Below are positions 1 through 8,038 of a stretch of DNA of 64,000 nucleotides, piece after piece. Origin of the DNA: Paludifilum halophilum (GTDB taxonomy: Bacteria > Bacillota > Bacilli > Thermoactinomycetales > DSM-45169); assembly GCF_002245355.1 (NCBI RefSeq), contig NZ_NOWF01000006.1, positions 62,001 through 126,000 on the forward strand. The letters run 5' to 3'. The first letter of the stretch is position 1, and the number at the start of each line of letters is the position of its first letter. The position numbers and the translations under genes are program-made. The notes beneath the pieces were generated by a model, which did not search any database, was not told where the DNA came from, and saw only the letters and a program-made list of their open reading frames with translations.

Positions 1-1443
1 TGTATCCTTCATGTCCCGGATGCGCAGGGGCGCCACGGGTGCCAGATAAGGAGTACCGAAGGAGTGGATCTTGATCAGGTGGATAAAGATGATCATCAAA
101 ACGAAGCTGATCCCGATATAACCGAAGGTAGCGGCGGCGATCATCATGGGAAAGCGCAGAATGCGGATCGATGCACTCATCTCGTTGGAAGGAACGAGAA
201 AGGAAGCAATCGCGGTCATGGCAACCACGATAATCATCGTATAGGAAACCAGTCCCGCCTTGACGATGGCATCACCGATCACCAAACCACCGACAATGCC
301 GATCGTCTGGCCGACCCGACTCGGGAGGCGAATCCCCGCTTCCCGGAGCAGCTCAAAGATCAGCTCCATCAACAACGCCTCGATCAAGGGGGGAAAAGGA
401 ACCTGTTCCAGGGAGCCTTTAATCGAGAAAATCAGATCGATCGGCAGGATCGCGGCATGGAAGGCGATTGTGGCGATATAAAAGGCCGGCAATTGAAAAG
501 CGATCAAAAAACTCATCAATCGAATGGCGCGAACGAAGGAGCCGACAATCCAGCGGCTGTGGTAATCATCCGGCGTCTGGTAAAAAGCGAACAGGGTAAC
601 CGGTGCGATCAGGGCTGTCGGGTCCCCTTCCAACAACAACGCCACCCTACCCTCCATCACATGGGCCACCGTCCGATCCGGCCGCTCTGTGTTCAAATGC
701 TGGGGGAACGGGGAAAGAGGGGCATCTTCGGTAAACTCCTGAAGAAATCCGGCGGAAGTCAGGGTATCGGCCGTAATCGTGTTAACCCGTTCTTCCACGG
801 CCTTGATCAGATCCGGATTGGCCAAGTCCTCCATATACACCATAGCAACCTTGGTTTTGGCGATCCTTCCGATCTCGAAGAAACGAACCTTCAGTCTGGG
901 ACTGTTAATCCGCTTCCGGATGCTGTACAGATTGATGGTCAATTGCTCCACGAACCCGTCGTGGGCCCCGCGAACGACACTTTCGTTTTCCGGTTCTTTA
1001 ATATCCCGCTTGTAGGCAGCTCCTGTCCCCAGAATAAAGAACTCCCGACTCTCCTCCAGAAACAGCAGAGAGTTCCCGTCAACAAGGGCATCCACACCCT
1101 TTGTCAAATCCCTTTCCGGCTTGATATCCACAGCGGGAAGAATCTCTTCCAACTCCCCCTCCCGGTGTCGGGTAATCGGTTGCAACACTTCCTTCCAAAG
1201 CCGTTTATCATCCGTCAAAGATTCGATGTACAGAAGCATCCCTTCCCGACCATCAAAGTGGACGGATCGCTTTTTGAGGTCGGCACTCTGAAAAAGCGAC
1301 TCCTTGATGTAGTCCACGTTCTCGGCAAGAGATGAAGCGGATTCCACTTCTTTTTGCTTAGACGAATGGGATTCTTTTTTTCCGTACCGCGATTGGATGC
1401 GTTTTCTCTTCCGATACACGTTTCTATCTCCCGTTTCAGCCAT
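1..1443 (-). CDS. GerA-family spore germination protein, 3' end cut by window edge
   Basis: The minus-strand frame runs open from 1443 to the window edge and reads as a GerA-type germinant receptor A subunit (GerAA/GerKA family), an inner-membrane protein of dormant spores. The N-terminal part has the family's soluble domain (phrases such as ESLTDDKRLWKEVL and ILGTGAAYKRDI). It is followed by hydrophobic segments (LPAFYIATIAFH, FPPLIEALLMELIFELLREA, GIVGGLVIGDAIVKAGLVSY). The last 30 or more residues lie outside the window. An in-frame TAA sits immediately upstream of ATG 1443, but that ATG has no good ribosome binding site. GTG at 1419 is preceded by GGGAGA at 7 bases and may be the real start. 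gerB and gerC partners would be expected to the left. Confidence 0.85.
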   Translation of the reverse strand, partial: MAETGDRNVYRKRKRIQSRYGKKESHSSKQKEVESASSLAENVDYIKESLFQSADLKKRSVHFDGREGMLLYIESLTDDKRLWKEVLQPITRHREGELEEILPAVDIKPERDLTKGVDALVDGNSLLFLEESREFFILGTGAAYKRDIKEPENESVVRGAHDGFVEQLTINLYSIRKRINSPRLKVRFFEIGRIAKTKVAMVYMEDLANPDLIKAVEERVNTITADTLTSAGFLQEFTEDAPLSPFPQHLNTERPDRTVAHVMEGRVALLLEGDPTALIAPVTLFAFYQTPDDYHSRWIVGSFVRAIRLMSFLIAFQLPAFYIATIAFHAAILPIDLIFSIKGSLEQVPFPPLIEALLMELIFELLREAGIRLPSRVGQTIGIVGGLVIGDAIVKAGLVSYTMIIVVAMTAIASFLVPSNEMSASIRILRFPMMIAAATFGYIGISFVLMIIFIHLIKIHSFGTPYLAPVAPLRIRDMKDT

Positions 1444-1538
1444 GGATTATTTATTAATATGGTCGAAGGGCGGAAGGATATACGCTTATCGGTTTCAACC
1501 GGTCCATTCGTATCCGGTCTGACCAAACAAATCCGGCC

Positions 1539-1573
1539 AAAAAAGGGGGCCCGGTTGCCGGGCCCCCTTTTTT
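1539..1573. terminator. Perfect bidirectional terminator-like hairpin
   Basis: A perfect 10-bp stem (1545-1554 pairing with 1558-1567) with a TTG loop is flanked by six A on the left and six T on the right, so it could stop transcription on either strand. It lies between two divergent genes, not at a gene end. It might insulate them or act as a leader terminator for the plus-strand phosphatase. Confidence 0.75.
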
Positions 1574-1673
1574 CAATACTTCCATTCACTCGATCAATTT
1601 CTTCCATTTTACATCCCGTGTATTTTCCCATATGATGTCTATATCAATGGATATTCTCACCAAAAAGGACTGG

Positions 1674-2222
1674 ATGGACAACATGTCTACGGTATCCGCA
1701 CGTTTTTTCCTGGTCAGGCACGGCGATCCCTATTGGGAACTGACAGAAGAACGGAAAATGATCGGAGTGCAAAGGGACTTGGTTCCCCTGTCGGAAACCG
1801 GGATCGCGGAAGCGGAATCCACCGCCAAAGACCCCCGGTTCCGGCAGGCGGAACTGATCCTTTCCTCCCCCTATACCCGGGCTTTGCAGACGGCCGCTAT
1901 CATCAGCCGCAGACAGGATCTCCCGATTCAGGTGGAATACGACCTGCACGAGTGGATCCCGGATCTCACCCTGTCTTATGATTCTTATGAGAAACTCCTG
2001 GCGCTTCGGGAAGATTTTTACCGGTGTCGGGGGGAACACCCGAAGGGGGAGACCCGGCCCTGGGAAACCCTGGAGAGCGTCACCCGCCGATCCCGCTCCG
2101 TGTTGGAGCGCTATCGCCGTCGGCAACCCGTTATCGTTGTTTGTCACGGAACGGTGATCCAATCCCTGACCGGCGTTCATGATCTTCCGCATGCCGGTGT
2201 CTTGGAATGGGGGATCACTTGA
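1674..2222 (+). CDS. Histidine phosphatase family protein (phosphoglycerate-mutase fold)
   Basis: The N-terminal motif FFLVRHGDPYW contains the RHG signature whose histidine is phosphorylated in this superfamily. The second half-site appears as VIVVCHGTVIQSL near the C-terminus, and SSPYTRALQTA is the usual substrate-loop arginine motif. About 180 residues is normal for the small broad-specificity phosphatases (PhoE/CobC type). The specific substrate cannot be read from sequence. The frame opens at 1632, but AAAAAGGA sits just before ATG 1674 (ATG 1683 is a second option). The gene diverges from gerA and converges on the oligopeptidase. Confidence 0.8.
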   Translation: MDNMSTVSARFFLVRHGDPYWELTEERKMIGVQRDLVPLSETGIAEAESTAKDPRFRQAELILSSPYTRALQTAAIISRRQDLPIQVEYDLHEWIPDLTLSYDSYEKLLALREDFYRCRGEHPKGETRPWETLESVTRRSRSVLERYRRRQPVIVVCHGTVIQSLTGVHDLPHAGVLEWGIT

Positions 2223-2250
2223 AAAAAGCTCCCCCTAAATCAGGGAGAGC
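2222..2250 (-). terminator. Terminator of the M3 peptidase gene
   Basis: GCTCTCCCT pairs with AGGGGGAGC across a 5-base loop (one mismatch). On the minus strand it is followed by six T, just after the stop of the minus-strand peptidase. Confidence 0.75.
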
Positions 2251-2264
2251 CCGTTGCGGCATGA

Positions 2265-4055
2265 TCACTTTTCCGTCAACTCCAGAAACCGCTCAATATC
2301 CCGGTTAACCAGATCGGCGGCCCCTTGCCAGAAGTCGGGTCGGGTCAAATCGACCCCCATGTGCTTGGCCGCCAGGTCTTCCACTGTCATTCGGCCTGTG
2401 TCCCGCAACACGTTCACATATTTGTCGGCAAAAGAGGGGCCTTCCTCCAGGGCCTTCCCGTAAAGTCCCGTACTGAACAGAAACCCGAAGGTATACGGGA
2501 AATTATAGAAAGGAACACCCGTAATGTAAAAATGGAGTTTGGCCGCCCAAAAATAGGGGTGGTATTCCTCCAGCGCCCCGTGAAAAGCGTCTTGTTCCGC
2601 TTTCAGGACCAGCTCTTTTACTCGATCCGCGCTGACCGGTCCCTGCTTGCGCCGTTCATAGAAACGCGTTTCAAAGAGGAATCGGGCGTGGATATCCATA
2701 AAGAAGGCTACGGACCGCTGAATTTTATTCTCCAAGAGGGCGATTCGTTCCTGATCCGAGGCGGCGGAGCGGATGGAAGCATCCGCGACAATCGACTCGG
2801 CAAAGGTGGAAGCCGTTTCCGCCACATTCATCGCATAATGCTGGGCCATCTGCGGAAGATCATCCATCACATACTGATGATAAGCATGCCCCAGTTCATG
2901 GGCCAAAGTACTCACATTGGAGGAAGTTCCGGCAAAAGTCATAAAGATCCGTGATTGACCGCTGTCGGCAAAATTTGTACAGAAGCCCCCGGGACGTTTG
3001 TCCGCACGATCCTCCGCTTCGATCCAGCGGTCAGCAAAAGCCTTTCGGGCGAACTTCTCCATGCGGGGATCGAATTGACCGAATTGATCGATGATGAACG
3101 TTGCCGCCTCATCATAGGTGACCGGCCTTTCCTCCCGGGACAGGGGGGCATACACATCATACCAACTCAGGCGTTCCAAGCCAAGCAGGGAAGCCTTCCG
3201 CCGGAAAAAGCGAAGGATGTTTTCCTTATTGGCGTCGATCACATCCCACATGGTATTCAAGGTTGCCTCCGACATCCGGTTGATGTCCAGCGGCTCCTTT
3301 AATACGGAATCCCAGCCGCGGTGGCGGTACAGGTTGAGCCGGTATCCCGACAAGTGGTTCAACGCGGAGGTGAGCAGATCCTCTTCCTTTTCCCAGGCCT
3401 GATTCAGCTGATGAAACACCTCCCGGCGCAATTCCCGGTTGCCGCTGGACATTTTGTTGGCCGCCTGGCCCACAGATAACTGTTTCGTCTCCCCTTCCTC
3501 CCGGACGGGGATACTCATCCGTCCCACAATCGTATTGTACAGTTCCCCCCAAGCATGGTAGCCGTCCACTGAAAGGTCCCCGGCCAGACTCTCCCGCTCC
3601 GCCGGCATCTTTTCCTTCGCCCGCTGACGCCGTTCTTTCAGCGGGAAGGCGATCGGCTGAAACCGCCGGTCGTGAAGAAGCTCCCGCCAAGTCTCCCCGG
3701 ACAGATCCACCAACAGCCGATCCAGAGCGGTCATCGCCGAATCGAAAGCCGCTCCTGCCTGGGACAGTCGGCCCCGCAACAGCTTCGCCTGTTCGTCCTT
3801 TACATTTTCCGATGCCACACAGCTGACAAAAGCTCCCGCCTCTCCAAGTCGACGGGAAAGGTCCTGGACCGTATGGAGCAGATTGTCCCAAACATCCAAA
3901 TCTTCCGTCGTTTCCGGTTCCAATGTCCTCACTTTTTCGGTGAAATGCTGTACATCCTGTTCCAACCGTTCCAAGTACCGCTGAAACGCTTCAGACCGAC
4001 TGCCTCCCGGAAAGAACACGTCCAGATCCCAGGTCATGCTATACTTTTGAACCAT
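2265..4055 (-). CDS. M3 family oligoendopeptidase (PepF-like)
   Basis: A 596-residue cytoplasmic zinc peptidase. The M3 signature HELGHAYHQY lies near residue 385, with the downstream glutamate ligand region in VAETASTFAE. The N-terminal helical half and the HPYFWAAKLHFYITGVPFYN stretch match the pepF-related M3B group found in Bacillales. It should trim short peptides in the cytosol; no signal peptide is visible. AGGGTGAGG precedes the ATG. It is monocistronic: a terminator follows, and the next gene upstream on this strand is a small ORF with its own terminator. Confidence 0.92.
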   Translation of the reverse strand: MVQKYSMTWDLDVFFPGGSRSEAFQRYLERLEQDVQHFTEKVRTLEPETTEDLDVWDNLLHTVQDLSRRLGEAGAFVSCVASENVKDEQAKLLRGRLSQAGAAFDSAMTALDRLLVDLSGETWRELLHDRRFQPIAFPLKERRQRAKEKMPAERESLAGDLSVDGYHAWGELYNTIVGRMSIPVREEGETKQLSVGQAANKMSSGNRELRREVFHQLNQAWEKEEDLLTSALNHLSGYRLNLYRHRGWDSVLKEPLDINRMSEATLNTMWDVIDANKENILRFFRRKASLLGLERLSWYDVYAPLSREERPVTYDEAATFIIDQFGQFDPRMEKFARKAFADRWIEAEDRADKRPGGFCTNFADSGQSRIFMTFAGTSSNVSTLAHELGHAYHQYVMDDLPQMAQHYAMNVAETASTFAESIVADASIRSAASDQERIALLENKIQRSVAFFMDIHARFLFETRFYERRKQGPVSADRVKELVLKAEQDAFHGALEEYHPYFWAAKLHFYITGVPFYNFPYTFGFLFSTGLYGKALEEGPSFADKYVNVLRDTGRMTVEDLAAKHMGVDLTRPDFWQGAADLVNRDIERFLELTEK

Positions 4056-4146
4056 GCCCTCACCCTTTATCTCCGTTTATGTATCGCTGGAACGGAAAAG
4101 AAACCGTTCCCATTCATTATACCATATGATACCACCGACAGCCCTT

Positions 4147-4189
4147 AGAAAGAAAAGAGCCGACAGAAAACCCGCCGGCTCTTTTCTTC
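4147..4189 (-). terminator. Terminator downstream of the small ORF at 4201-4368
   Basis: On the minus strand GAGCCGGC pairs with GTCGGCTC, embedded in A-rich and T-rich arms (AAAAGAGCCG / CGGCTCTTTT) and ending in TTTTCTTTC. It sits directly after the stop of the small minus-strand ORF. Confidence 0.7.
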
Positions 4190-4200
4190 ACGTGGAGAGA

Positions 4201-4368
4201 TCAAGTAGCCTCGGCCACCGTTCGTCTCGCTTTCCTGTAATTGGCTTCCCGTGTCATTTCCACTTCCATCCGTTTGTCGATGCTGTCTTCATATTCGGCA
4301 TAAGTGACATGGTGAACAGCGATCATCGCGCGTTCGATGGATGGGGATACCTTTTGGGTATGAATCAG
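4201..4368 (-). CDS. Small protein of 55 residues with apparent CTG start
   Basis: Not recognised. The frame begins LIHTQKVSPSIERAMIAV and ends ARRTVAEAT; it is charged and probably helical. A strong AGAAAGGAG lies 7 bases upstream of CTG 4368, and no ATG, GTG or TTG in this frame is as well placed. The ATG inside the Shine-Dalgarno region belongs to another frame that stops after 28 codons. A good terminator follows at once, which argues for a real gene. A non-canonical start, or initiation at the internal ATG within ERAMIAV, are both possible. Confidence 0.5.
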   Translation of the reverse strand: MIHTQKVSPSIERAMIAVHHVTYAEYEDSIDKRMEVEMTREANYRKARRTVAEAT

Positions 4369-4496
4369 TGGACATCTCCTTTCTGAATTGCCCCTATGGT
4401 ATCATGGTCCCTTTCAGGAATCAAATTCCATCTGCGCGGTTGAGCTGTTCTCTGTCGGCTTCATCGCCCCTCACGGTTCATCAGCGGGGAGCAGGG

Positions 4497-5147
4497 TTAA
4501 GATTGCGGCTGAAAACTTTCCCCATACCGGTCGATATCCACCACTTCCGACAATGGCAGCCGGGCACATCGGTCCAGATTGAAATCTCCCTCATACCCCA
4601 GGGAAATCAACATTGCCGGAAATAATTCCTCCGGGAGATCGACCGCTTCCCGAACCGCCTCCGGAGAAAAACCGATCATCGGACAGGTGGCCAAGCCCAT
4701 GTCCTTCGCCGCTACCATCAAACTCATGGCGGCCAGGGAGGAACTTCTCAGGGCTTCATCCCTCGCTTTTTGCGGATCATTGACATAGGTGTCACGCATC
4801 ATCCGCGCTTGCTCCTCCACTTTGGAGTCCCCGTCGGGACCGTAAAATCCCTTGTCTGCAAACTCTTCCGCCACTCGACGGGCACGGCGGTAGGCGGCCA
4901 GATCGCCGCAAACGACGATCGTAGCGGAGGCTTGTTCCACCTTCTCCTGACCCATTGCCGCTTTCCGCAGTTTTTTCTTCTGATCCGGATCCCTTACCAC
5001 AATGAATTTATAATGCTGAAAGTTCCAGGCGGATGGTGCCAAGGTCGTCAACTCGAACAGCTCCGTCAATTGTTCGTCCGTCACCTTCCGGTTCGGATCG
5101 TAAACCTTCACCGAGCGACGGGAGCGTAACACTTCTTTCGTCTCCAT
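4497..5147 (-). CDS. Nitroreductase family protein
   Basis: 216 residues with the FMN-binding nitroreductase N-terminus (RSRRSVKVYDP) and the conserved LAPSAWNFQHYKFIVV segment. LATCPMIGFSPEAVREAV is the usual C-terminal region contacting FMN and NAD(P)H. These flavoenzymes form homodimers and reduce nitro compounds, quinones or enones; the physiological substrate is not evident. GGAGGAAGTTC precedes the ATG. It is followed on the same strand only by the small ORF at 4201. Confidence 0.9.
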   Translation of the reverse strand: METKEVLRSRRSVKVYDPNRKVTDEQLTELFELTTLAPSAWNFQHYKFIVVRDPDQKKKLRKAAMGQEKVEQASATIVVCGDLAAYRRARRVAEEFADKGFYGPDGDSKVEEQARMMRDTYVNDPQKARDEALRSSSLAAMSLMVAAKDMGLATCPMIGFSPEAVREAVDLPEELFPAMLISLGYEGDFNLDRCARLPLSEVVDIDRYGESFQPQS

Positions 5148-5314
5148 GAACTTCCTCCTCCAGCGTTAGGATCGTTCCACCACCATGGTACCCCTTTTCC
5201 GGCTGACAAAAACGAAAAGCTTCTGTCCTCTTTCCGCCCGACGAAAAAACCGGTGAAAACCCGTCACCACAGGAACAGGCTTCCAACCGGTTAATCAATG
5301 ATCCTCTTCATCCG

Positions 5315-5692
5315 TCAGTGCTTCAACTTCCTTCCTTTATCGGGAGTGGTCTTGAAGTCCTTCAGCGCTTCCTGCAATAATGTGACGGCCTGGGACATGG
5401 CCACCCCTCCGCCAAAGGCTCCGGCGACGGAGGCCGCCTCCAACACCTGTTGATCACTGGCCCCCTCGTCCACCGCCCCTTTCGTGTGAAAGATGATACA
5501 GTATTCGTCATTGGTCATCACACCCAGAGCGACACCGATCAAGTGCTTATGCATCACGGATAGCTCCCCTTTTTGGAAACACGTTTCCGTAAACTGCCGA
5601 TACGCTCTCGCCACTTTGGGAAGGTGCCTTTCAAAGGTGCCGATCCCTTCTTTGTATTCCTGCAATGCTTCCTGAATCATTGAACCTTCCAT
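5315..5692 (-). CDS. Carboxymuconolactone decarboxylase/AhpD-like family protein
   Basis: 125 residues with the all-helical CMD fold: an N-terminal helix pair, then GVALGVMTNDEYCIIFHTKGAV and a glycine-rich AGAFGGGVAMSQAV. True AhpD has a CxxC pair before the histidine. Here only one cysteine (EYCIIFH) is present, so a thiol-disulfide mechanism like AhpD is doubtful; it may belong to the YurZ-like single-Cys branch. GAGGAGG lies 9 bases before the ATG. A possible two-gene transcript with the upstream quinone oxidoreductase (89-base gap). Confidence 0.85.
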   Translation of the reverse strand: MEGSMIQEALQEYKEGIGTFERHLPKVARAYRQFTETCFQKGELSVMHKHLIGVALGVMTNDEYCIIFHTKGAVDEGASDQQVLEAASVAGAFGGGVAMSQAVTLLQEALKDFKTTPDKGRKLKH

Positions 5693-5781
5693 CGGGAGAC
5701 TCCTCCTCTGTTATGGATCATTCGCTTGTATCTTTCGCCTCCCCCGGTCCAATCATTCATCGGAACCCCGTTGGTTCCTTT

Positions 5782-6768
5782 TCAGGGGGTGATCCGCAGG
5801 ATGATCTTCCCGATATTTTTGTTGGCTTCCATATATCGGTGCGCTTCTTGAACCTCCTCCATCGGAAACACCCGGTCGACAACCGGCTTAAGGCGTCCAT
5901 CCTCGAATAAGGGAAGGGCATTCCGGGAGAAATCTTGAGACAGTCGGATTTTATAGGAAAGGCTCCGGGAGCGCAGAGTGGTACCGATCACTTGGATCCG
6001 TTTGGCCAAAAAGGGAGCCAGATTAAAATGATCCAGCCGGGTTCCGCTCAAGGTGCTGATCAGGACCAAGGTCCCGTCCAACCCGAGGGAAGCCATATTT
6101 TTCTCCCAGTACGAGGCGCCGATAAAATCGAGAATCAAATCGACCCCTTCTCCTTCCGTTGCCTTTTTCACTTCGGTGTCAAAGGCTTCCTCTTTATAGT
6201 TAATCCCATGGTCGGCGCCCAGTTTCCGGCATACATCCAGCTTTTTCTCCGATCCTGCCGTCACAAATACCCGGGCTCCCGCCCATTTGGCCAACTGGAT
6301 GGCGGCGGTGCCGACACCGCTGGCTCCGGCGTGAATCAGGACCCTTTGGTCCTTCTCCAGCGAACCCAGCCAAAACAGCGTTTGATAAGCGGTCAAAAAT
6401 ACCTCAGCAATGGCCGCCGCTTCCTCGAAGGACAGCCCCTCCGGAATCGGCATCGCCATATCCCCGGGGATAACGGCGTATTCGGCATATCCCCCGCCGG
6501 GCAACAGACCGAAAACAGGGTCTCCTTTGCTCCAACCGGAACAGTTGGCCCCCACTTCTTCCACAACGCCGGCCATCTCCAATCCCAGCAAGGGACTGGC
6601 TCCCGGCGGCGGAGGATACTTGCCCTCCCTTTGTGCGATATCCGCCCGATTCAATGCCGTCGCTTTCACCCGGATCAGAAGTTCATCGTCCGTCAGCTTG
6701 GGAGCGGGAGCTTCCCCCAATCTCAGTTGGTCCGCTCCTCCTTGTTGATCCATCAATACCGCCTTCAT
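5782..6768 (-). CDS. NADPH:quinone oxidoreductase, zinc-independent MDR family
   Basis: 328 residues. GroES-like domain at about 1-120 with ALNRADIAQREGKYPPPPG, then a Rossmann domain with AGASGVGTAAIQLAKWAGA (NADPH loop). No structural zinc cysteine cluster is present, so it belongs to the quinone oxidoreductase/PIG3-type branch of the medium-chain reductases. Such enzymes reduce quinones or enones by one or two electrons. AAAGGTGATTCCTA precedes the ATG, and the CMD-like gene follows on the same strand. Confidence 0.9.
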   Translation of the reverse strand: MKAVLMDQQGGADQLRLGEAPAPKLTDDELLIRVKATALNRADIAQREGKYPPPPGASPLLGLEMAGVVEEVGANCSGWSKGDPVFGLLPGGGYAEYAVIPGDMAMPIPEGLSFEEAAAIAEVFLTAYQTLFWLGSLEKDQRVLIHAGASGVGTAAIQLAKWAGARVFVTAGSEKKLDVCRKLGADHGINYKEEAFDTEVKKATEGEGVDLILDFIGASYWEKNMASLGLDGTLVLISTLSGTRLDHFNLAPFLAKRIQVIGTTLRSRSLSYKIRLSQDFSRNALPLFEDGRLKPVVDRVFPMEEVQEAHRYMEANKNIGKIILRITP

Positions 6769-6851
6769 TAGGAATCACCTTTCTTTCATTCGCCTGAAAA
6801 ACTTTATTTCCCTTTGATTCCGGGAGAAAAACCCACCGCCCCGAAACAGGC

Positions 6852-7568
6852 TCAACCGGCACCGTAAGAGACGGATTCCGACAGCTTCTGATAGGCTTCT
6901 TCATGGCTTCCTTCCTGCACCAATCGGTCCGCCTTGTTCCATCCTTCATCATCGACAGCGGCGGCATAGGGACGTAATCTTCGAAAGATCTCCACGGCCG
7001 CGGCCCAGTCCCCTTGCTCCGCATGAAACAAAGAAAGCTGGTGAATCGCATAGCAAAGTCCCGGTCCCACCAGATTGCGGCCGTCTTCGGGGTGATGCTC
7101 TCTGAAACGCTCTTCCTCTCTTTGAATCAGCGTCTTCAGCTCATTTTCCGCTTCTTTCCGCTTTCCCAGACGAAAGCGGTAATAAGTGAGATAAACATCC
7201 AAATGGGTACGGCTCATCATATAGTCCATTCCCTCCGGAAAATCAGCCAGAGCCGTCCCCATCCTTTGTTCCGCCGATTCAAACTGCTCCTTTTCCGCAT
7301 CCATCTCCGCCAATTCCACCAGGCTGCGCACATAAGCGAACCGGCGGTTCTCGTTATCAAAAGGACCTTCGGCTGCCACCGTTTCAAACAGATCGTAGGC
7401 CAACTCCTTTTCCCCCCGCTGTAAACAGGTCACAGCGATCAACATCCTGGAGTTGGGATCTTCAAAGTCATCAAAAGTCCGGTTCGGCAAGAGATGGGCG
7501 ACTTTTTCCTTCGCTTCCCGTTTCAACACTTCCCACTGTGTCATCCAATCCCTCCAAGGTTTATTCAC
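6852..7568 (-). CDS. TPR-repeat hypothetical protein
   Basis: 238 residues, soluble, with no signal peptide. Repeating helix pairs (RMLIAVTCLQRGEKELAYDL, SLVELAEMDAEKEQFESAEQ, LSLFHAEQGDWAAAVEIFRR) are spaced like tetratricopeptide repeats, giving three to five units. Such proteins act as scaffolds or as peptide/quorum sensors, but no HTH or catalytic domain is fused here and the function is unknown. Confidence 0.75.
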   Translation of the reverse strand: MNKPWRDWMTQWEVLKREAKEKVAHLLPNRTFDDFEDPNSRMLIAVTCLQRGEKELAYDLFETVAAEGPFDNENRRFAYVRSLVELAEMDAEKEQFESAEQRMGTALADFPEGMDYMMSRTHLDVYLTYYRFRLGKRKEAENELKTLIQREEERFREHHPEDGRNLVGPGLCYAIHQLSLFHAEQGDWAAAVEIFRRLRPYAAAVDDEGWNKADRLVQEGSHEEAYQKLSESVSYGAG

Positions 7569-7664
7569 TCCTCCATTTTACCAAATCCGCTTCCGGGAAG
7601 AGGAAAACCCTATACAGATGATGGATCGAGCCGAACTATCGACCATCGGAAGGAAGGATCAGCC

Positions 7665-7814
7665 TTAACGGTTCTCCTCTTTTGCATCCGGGTGGCGTTT
7701 TTTTTCATCATCCCGTCTTTTTTTCACCGTCGTCCAATCCGGCAACGACTGAAACACCTGTTCCAAATGGTCCAGATGAGGCGGAATCCGGTTTTCATCG
7801 CGCTTTCGTGCCAC
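7665..7814 (-). CDS. Small basic protein, 49 residues
   Basis: Not recognised. It is read from GTG 7814, which is preceded by AAAAAGGAGGGAGAT. The product starts MARKRDENRIPPH, has a central LEQVFQSLPDWTTVKK, and ends in a lysine/arginine/glutamate-rich tail. The strong ribosome binding site and amphipathic composition support translation. No partner gene is evident; it stands upstream of the TPR gene on the same strand. Confidence 0.55.
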   Translation of the reverse strand: MARKRDENRIPPHLDHLEQVFQSLPDWTTVKKRRDDEKKRHPDAKEENR

Positions 7815-8038
7815 GAGGATCTCCCTCCTTTTTCCCGTTTACCCGATAGGTTACGGCACCGCTCATGATTTATCACAATGTGGAGGAAGAAAACTCCCCG
7901 GGGCATGTTTGATCCTGCTTTCGACTATGTATAGGTAAAAAGGAGATGGACATCCTTTCCCCTGTTCACGCCGAAGGTCCGTTATGGTAGGGTGGGCTTA
8001 CCCTTCATCCACCCTGACAAGAAAGGAACGACGCAAAC
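7815..8038. other. Intergenic leader upstream of the DMT transporter
   Basis: The 224 bases between the small minus-strand gene and the transporter hold a 7-bp stem (AGGGTGG at 7988-7994 pairing with CCACCCT about 20 bases later) inside the likely 5' leader of the transporter. I do not recognise a known riboswitch class. No convincing promoter was identified. Confidence 0.3.

Noticed and set aside
64-1335. 423-codon plus-strand open frame
   Set aside because: It is antisense to the GerA-family gene, very His/Asn/Gln/Arg-rich, and has no ribosome binding site. The minus strand gives the recognisable protein.
1215-1631. 138-codon minus-strand frame overlapping the gerA start
   Set aside because: It is a frame-shifted reading of the gerA 5' end running through the hairpin at 1539-1573; no start signals.
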